From Obscuribacter phosphatis_A (GTDB lineage: Bacteria; Cyanobacteriota; Vampirovibrionia; Obscuribacterales; Obscuribacteraceae): a stretch of DNA of 64,000 nucleotides. A program made the translations under genes and the position numbers. The notes below the pieces were generated by a model that was not told where the DNA came from, did not search any database, and was given only the letters and a program-made list of their open reading frames with translations. Positions 61,749-64,000 of this stretch are shown one piece after another (position 1 is the first letter of the stretch; every line of letters starts with the position of its first letter). The stretch is from NCBI GenBank assembly GCA_017303615.1, contig JAFLCK010000016.1, positions 1 to 64,000 on the forward strand, given 5' to 3'.

Positions 61749-62507
61749 TCAGCCGAAGAGCTTACAGATTGTGCTCTCTAGACCGTCAGCCTGACCATGC
61801 GCGGCTCTTAGTCCGTCGATAGTATCGTCGACGGTGATACGTCCATGGTTTATCATGATCAGTCGTGAAGCTACACTCTCTATGTCGCCGGTATCGTGGC
61901 TGGTGAGAAAGATAGTCATTCCTTCTTCTTTGTGCCATTTGCTGATGAGCTCGCGCAGGCGCATGCGGGCAACCACATCTACACCTATGGTGGGCTCATC
62001 CAAAAGCAAAAGCCTGGGCTTATGCAATAGACTGGCTGCTATTTCGGCTCTCATCCTCTCGCCCAGCGAAAGTTTGCGCACCGGCGTATCAAAGAAAGCA
62101 TACAAGTCGAAGCAGTCGACAAGCATATCTCTTTGCTTTTTGAACTCGGCTTTGTTGAGGTCATAGATCTCGCCCAAGAGGTCAAAGCTGGCTCTGGCAG
62201 GCAGATGCAGCCAGAGCTGTGATCTCTGTCCGAAAACAGCGCCTATTTGGCGAACCAGCTTGGCTCGGTCTCTGAATGGATCTAGACCTAGAACCCGGGC
62301 TTTACCGCTGCTTGGTTTGAGTATCCCGGTCAACATCTTGATCGTGGTCGACTTACCTGCACCATTTGGTCCGATGAAAGCAACTGCTTCGCCTTCTTTG
62401 ATGTTCAGGTCGATGTCGCATACGGCTCTCACCAAACGCGACTTCCGGAATAATCCACTAGAGACTAAAAAGTCTTTTCTTAGTTTTTCAGCTTGAACAG
62501 CAAACAT
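61749..62507 (-). CDS. ABC exporter ATP-binding protein
   Basis: A 252-aa protein from ATG 62507, with AGGAG five bases upstream; the open frame runs further upstream through a terminator hairpin and is not coding there. Walker A is IGPNGAGKSTTIKML, the Q-loop AVFGQRSQL, the signature LSLGERMRAEIA, Walker B PRLLLLDEPTIGVD and the switch His in LTSHDTGDIES. The signature has ER instead of the common GQ, as in the subfamily paired with DUF990 permeases. It powers the exporter formed by the two following genes. Confidence 0.93.
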   Translation of the reverse strand: MFAVQAEKLRKDFLVSSGLFRKSRLVRAVCDIDLNIKEGEAVAFIGPNGAGKSTTIKMLTGILKPSSGKARVLGLDPFRDRAKLVRQIGAVFGQRSQLWLHLPARASFDLLGEIYDLNKAEFKKQRDMLVDCFDLYAFFDTPVRKLSLGERMRAEIAASLLHKPRLLLLDEPTIGVDVVARMRLRELISKWHKEEGMTIFLTSHDTGDIESVASRLIMINHGRITVDDTIDGLRAAHGQADGLESTICKLFG

Positions 62508-62519
62508 AAAATCTCCTAG

Positions 62520-62540
62520 CGCCCCTTTTATAGAGGGGCG
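62520..62540 (-). promoter_or_regulatory. Leader hairpin of the ABC exporter operon
   Basis: CGCCCCT/AGGGGCG is a perfect 7-bp stem with a 7-nt loop, placed three bases before the AGGAG ribosome site of the ATPase gene. It could modulate translation initiation. Confidence 0.4.
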
Positions 62541-62571
62541 AAAAAAATAGAGCGACTCTTTGGAGCCGCTC
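62541..62571 (-). terminator. Rho-independent terminator after the small protein gene
   Basis: On the minus strand a 9-bp stem (GAGCGGCTC/GAGTCGCTC, one G-U pair, 4-nt loop) is followed by TATTTTTTT. It lies 26 bases after the 83-aa gene's stop and separates it from the ABC operon. Confidence 0.9.
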
Positions 62572-62596
62572 TCAGACATCTAATTTGTTTCGCCTC

Positions 62597-62848
62597 TTAT
62601 CGAGGTCGAGCACCATAATTGTCTTGAGTGAGGCTATCTGTCACGACATAAACAGGCTTTTGCACCATAGCTTGAGGCTGGACGAATTCTCTTGCCACTT
62701 GCACTGCCACTGCCACTTGCTCTGCGTTAGTTCCGCAAATAAGCATGGTGGTATATTCCTGCATTTTTTGCAAAGAAGAGATGACTAGTTGGAAGAGCTT
62801 GTGCATTTTCTTTTTTTCCAGTAAATCACTGCGCCTTAATAATTCCAT
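62597..62848 (-). CDS. Small hypothetical protein
   Basis: An 83-aa protein: a basic N-terminus (ELLRRSDLLEKKKMHKLFQLVISSLQ), then ICGTNAEQVAVAVQVAREFVQPQAM (in pieces) and a polar tail ending in GARPR. No family is recognised. It is supported as a real gene by the strong terminator directly after the stop. The mix of helix and short beta strands with no signal peptide suggests a cytoplasmic protein. An internal ATG (MHKLF) is an alternative start. Confidence 0.55.
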   Translation of the reverse strand: MELLRRSDLLEKKKMHKLFQLVISSLQKMQEYTTMLICGTNAEQVAVAVQVAREFVQPQAMVQKPVYVVTDSLTQDNYGARPR

Positions 62849-62938
62849 TATGTTGATATATGGACCAAGGTCAATGAATTGTAAATTAATCTGCAGGGCT
62901 TTTCTTGGCTCCGCAATTTGAGAGTCACGATTTCTGGC

Positions 62939-62968
62939 GCCGAAACTGCAAGAGCCGAAACTGCAAGA
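62939..62968. repeat. 15-bp tandem duplication, intergenic
   Basis: GCCGAAACTGCAAGA occurs twice head to tail, 15 bp beyond the stop of the catalase-like gene. It is another of the short duplications found at gene ends in this window. Confidence 0.85.
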
Positions 62969-62982
62969 GCTAATAAAATCAC

Positions 62983-63954
62983 CTAGCCGACCGGTGCTGC
63001 CGCTCTTCTGCGCCGACCGCTCAGTAAGTAGATTGCCGCTCTAAGCTCAAAGAGCGGGTCGTCTGAGGCTTCCAGTCCATCGATGCGCGGAATAGGATCA
63101 AAGATAATCTGCTGTTGTTTGGCGGCATTGTCTTCCACCGGCTCGGTCAGTTCAATGGCGCCGAGCTCGACCAGGGGGCGGTCTTCGGGCCAGCGCACTG
63201 TGGCATCATTGGTGATATCACCTTCTTGAGCCAGCTGCACCATGAGCTTGAATCGAACCGGATTGTCTTTAAGCCTTTCCACTATTTCAGCAACCAAGTA
63301 ATCCTGATCTTCCTTCGCCGCTTCTTCCTGGCTGAGATACTCTTCGCTTTCGGGCAAGATGCGAAAACGACCGTACTGTTCTGCGCCTTGAGCGTTGATA
63401 AATTTAAATGCCAGAACAGCAAAGTACTTTTCGGTGGCGAAACTGGCCGGGGTAGGTTTGGGCGCCTTGATAAAGCTTTCAGTAGCTGGATGGGCAGCGA
63501 TGAATTTGTCTAAAGCCCCTGGCTGGCTATCTATAGATGCTTTGAGAAAGTCTAAGAACTCAGCACCGTCTCGATTTGGAAAGGAATCGATTGAATGTCC
63601 AACTATATCGGTATGACGATGTTCGGCCAGGAAAAAGCGTAGGGCAAAGCCACGGGGATTGGCGGCAGGATCGTTGTCAGGCAATTGTGGTAAGCCTGTG
63701 GAATTGGAAAAGCGCACGAAGACCGGTAGTTCTCGGCTGAAGTGTTCGGCACGACTGAGTTTGACCGCTTGGGGGCTTGGTCTAAAGGTGCCCTTGAGCA
63801 TGATTCCTTTGGCATGCGCGGCTCGATAACCTGGATGAAGTCCAAAGATCTGGTCGAATACAGCCAGCAGGTCGTTGGCTAAGGCAACTACTTTGGCATC
63901 GTCTGGAAGAGGCATGATGGGACCTTTTTTTGAGAAGAAGTCGGAAAATCCCAC
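62983..63954 (-). CDS. Catalase-related heme peroxidase (SrpA-like)
   Basis: A 323-aa protein, short for a catalase (usually about 480 or more), matching the catalase-related peroxidase subfamily. GYRAAHAKGIMLKGTF holds the distal His; PVFVRFSNSTGLPQLPDNDPAANPRGFALRF (in pieces) is the conserved catalase core; VGHSIDSFPNRD and the C-terminal DDPLFELRAAIYLLSGRRR, with the probable axial Tyr region, are typical of SrpA-type enzymes. It would reduce peroxides using organic donors. No signal peptide, so cytoplasmic. ATG 63915 is an alternative start. Confidence 0.88.
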   Translation of the reverse strand: MGFSDFFSKKGPIMPLPDDAKVVALANDLLAVFDQIFGLHPGYRAAHAKGIMLKGTFRPSPQAVKLSRAEHFSRELPVFVRFSNSTGLPQLPDNDPAANPRGFALRFFLAEHRHTDIVGHSIDSFPNRDGAEFLDFLKASIDSQPGALDKFIAAHPATESFIKAPKPTPASFATEKYFAVLAFKFINAQGAEQYGRFRILPESEEYLSQEEAAKEDQDYLVAEIVERLKDNPVRFKLMVQLAQEGDITNDATVRWPEDRPLVELGAIELTEPVEDNAAKQQQIIFDPIPRIDGLEASDDPLFELRAAIYLLSGRRRRAAAPVG

Positions 63955-64000
63955 TAATTTAGCACATCCACATCAAGTAGCCAGTATTGACGCGCCTCTA

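Noticed and set aside
1..64000. Search for CRISPR arrays, rRNA genes and insertion sequences
   Set aside because: No regularly spaced repeats with unique spacers, no rRNA motifs and no transposase genes were seen.

Overview
The window is a bacterial chromosome segment of roughly 50% GC. It is dense with tetratricopeptide-repeat (TPR) secreted or membrane proteins, multi-domain signalling proteins (PAS hybrid kinase, GGDEF-DUF4388, PP2C, PknB-type kinase, CHAT protease) and families of unknown function (DUF2142, DUF3160, DUF2252, DUF1571). TTG and GTG starts are common and many neighbouring genes overlap by a few bases. This mix resembles non-photosynthetic relatives of Cyanobacteria (Vampirovibrionia/Melainabacteria, Obscuribacterales-like). 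That assignment is an inference from gene flavour; there is no rRNA in the window to test it.

Host region left (1-28653): a degenerate GGDEF/DUF4388 regulator; a DUF2142 membrane glycosyltransferase-like protein with a uridine-kinase-like P-loop enzyme; a 1622-aa hybrid histidine kinase; an overlapping operon of penicillin acylase, DUF3160 protein and lipoprotein; TPR proteins; a SpoIID-type protein; an OmpR-type response regulator; a TPR-CHAT protease followed by a Spy/CpxP-like periplasmic protein; a histidine phosphatase; a class II aldolase; and an SH3b membrane protein. A tRNA-Pro(TGG) gene closes this region.

Mobile island (28685-42896): a 14.2-kb element sits in the tRNA-Pro gene, bounded by a perfect 45-bp repeat of the tRNA 3' half. 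It carries a P4-type tyrosine integrase, a second related tyrosine recombinase, a third tyrosine recombinase with a damaged active site, and a serine recombinase with a candidate res site. A leftward cassette encodes an AlpA/excisionase-like HTH protein, a P4-type zinc-ribbon/Toprim primase and a DUF3987 protein. Cargo includes an 830-aa phage-ejection-protein-like polypeptide with repeated PDIF(D) motifs and a 469-aa PIN-domain protein behind a nine-G tract. There are no capsid, terminase or conjugation genes. The layout suggests a phage satellite or replicative integrative element with a possible defence gene, and it is the most novel part of the window.

Host region right (42990-64000): TPR proteins, a DUF2252 protein, a PP2C / NarL-type regulator / histidine kinase cluster, a DUF1571 protein and partner, peptide-chain release factor 3 (prfC), a three-gene secreted-protein cluster, a two-TM potassium channel, a small zinc-ribbon membrane protein, a PknB-type kinase with a leucine-rich-repeat-like sensor region, an ABC-2 exporter operon, a small protein ending in a clear terminator, and a catalase-related peroxidase.

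Functionally the host regions look rich in envelope and stress signalling. The island looks self-contained for integration, excision control and replication initiation, while probably depending on another element for transfer.
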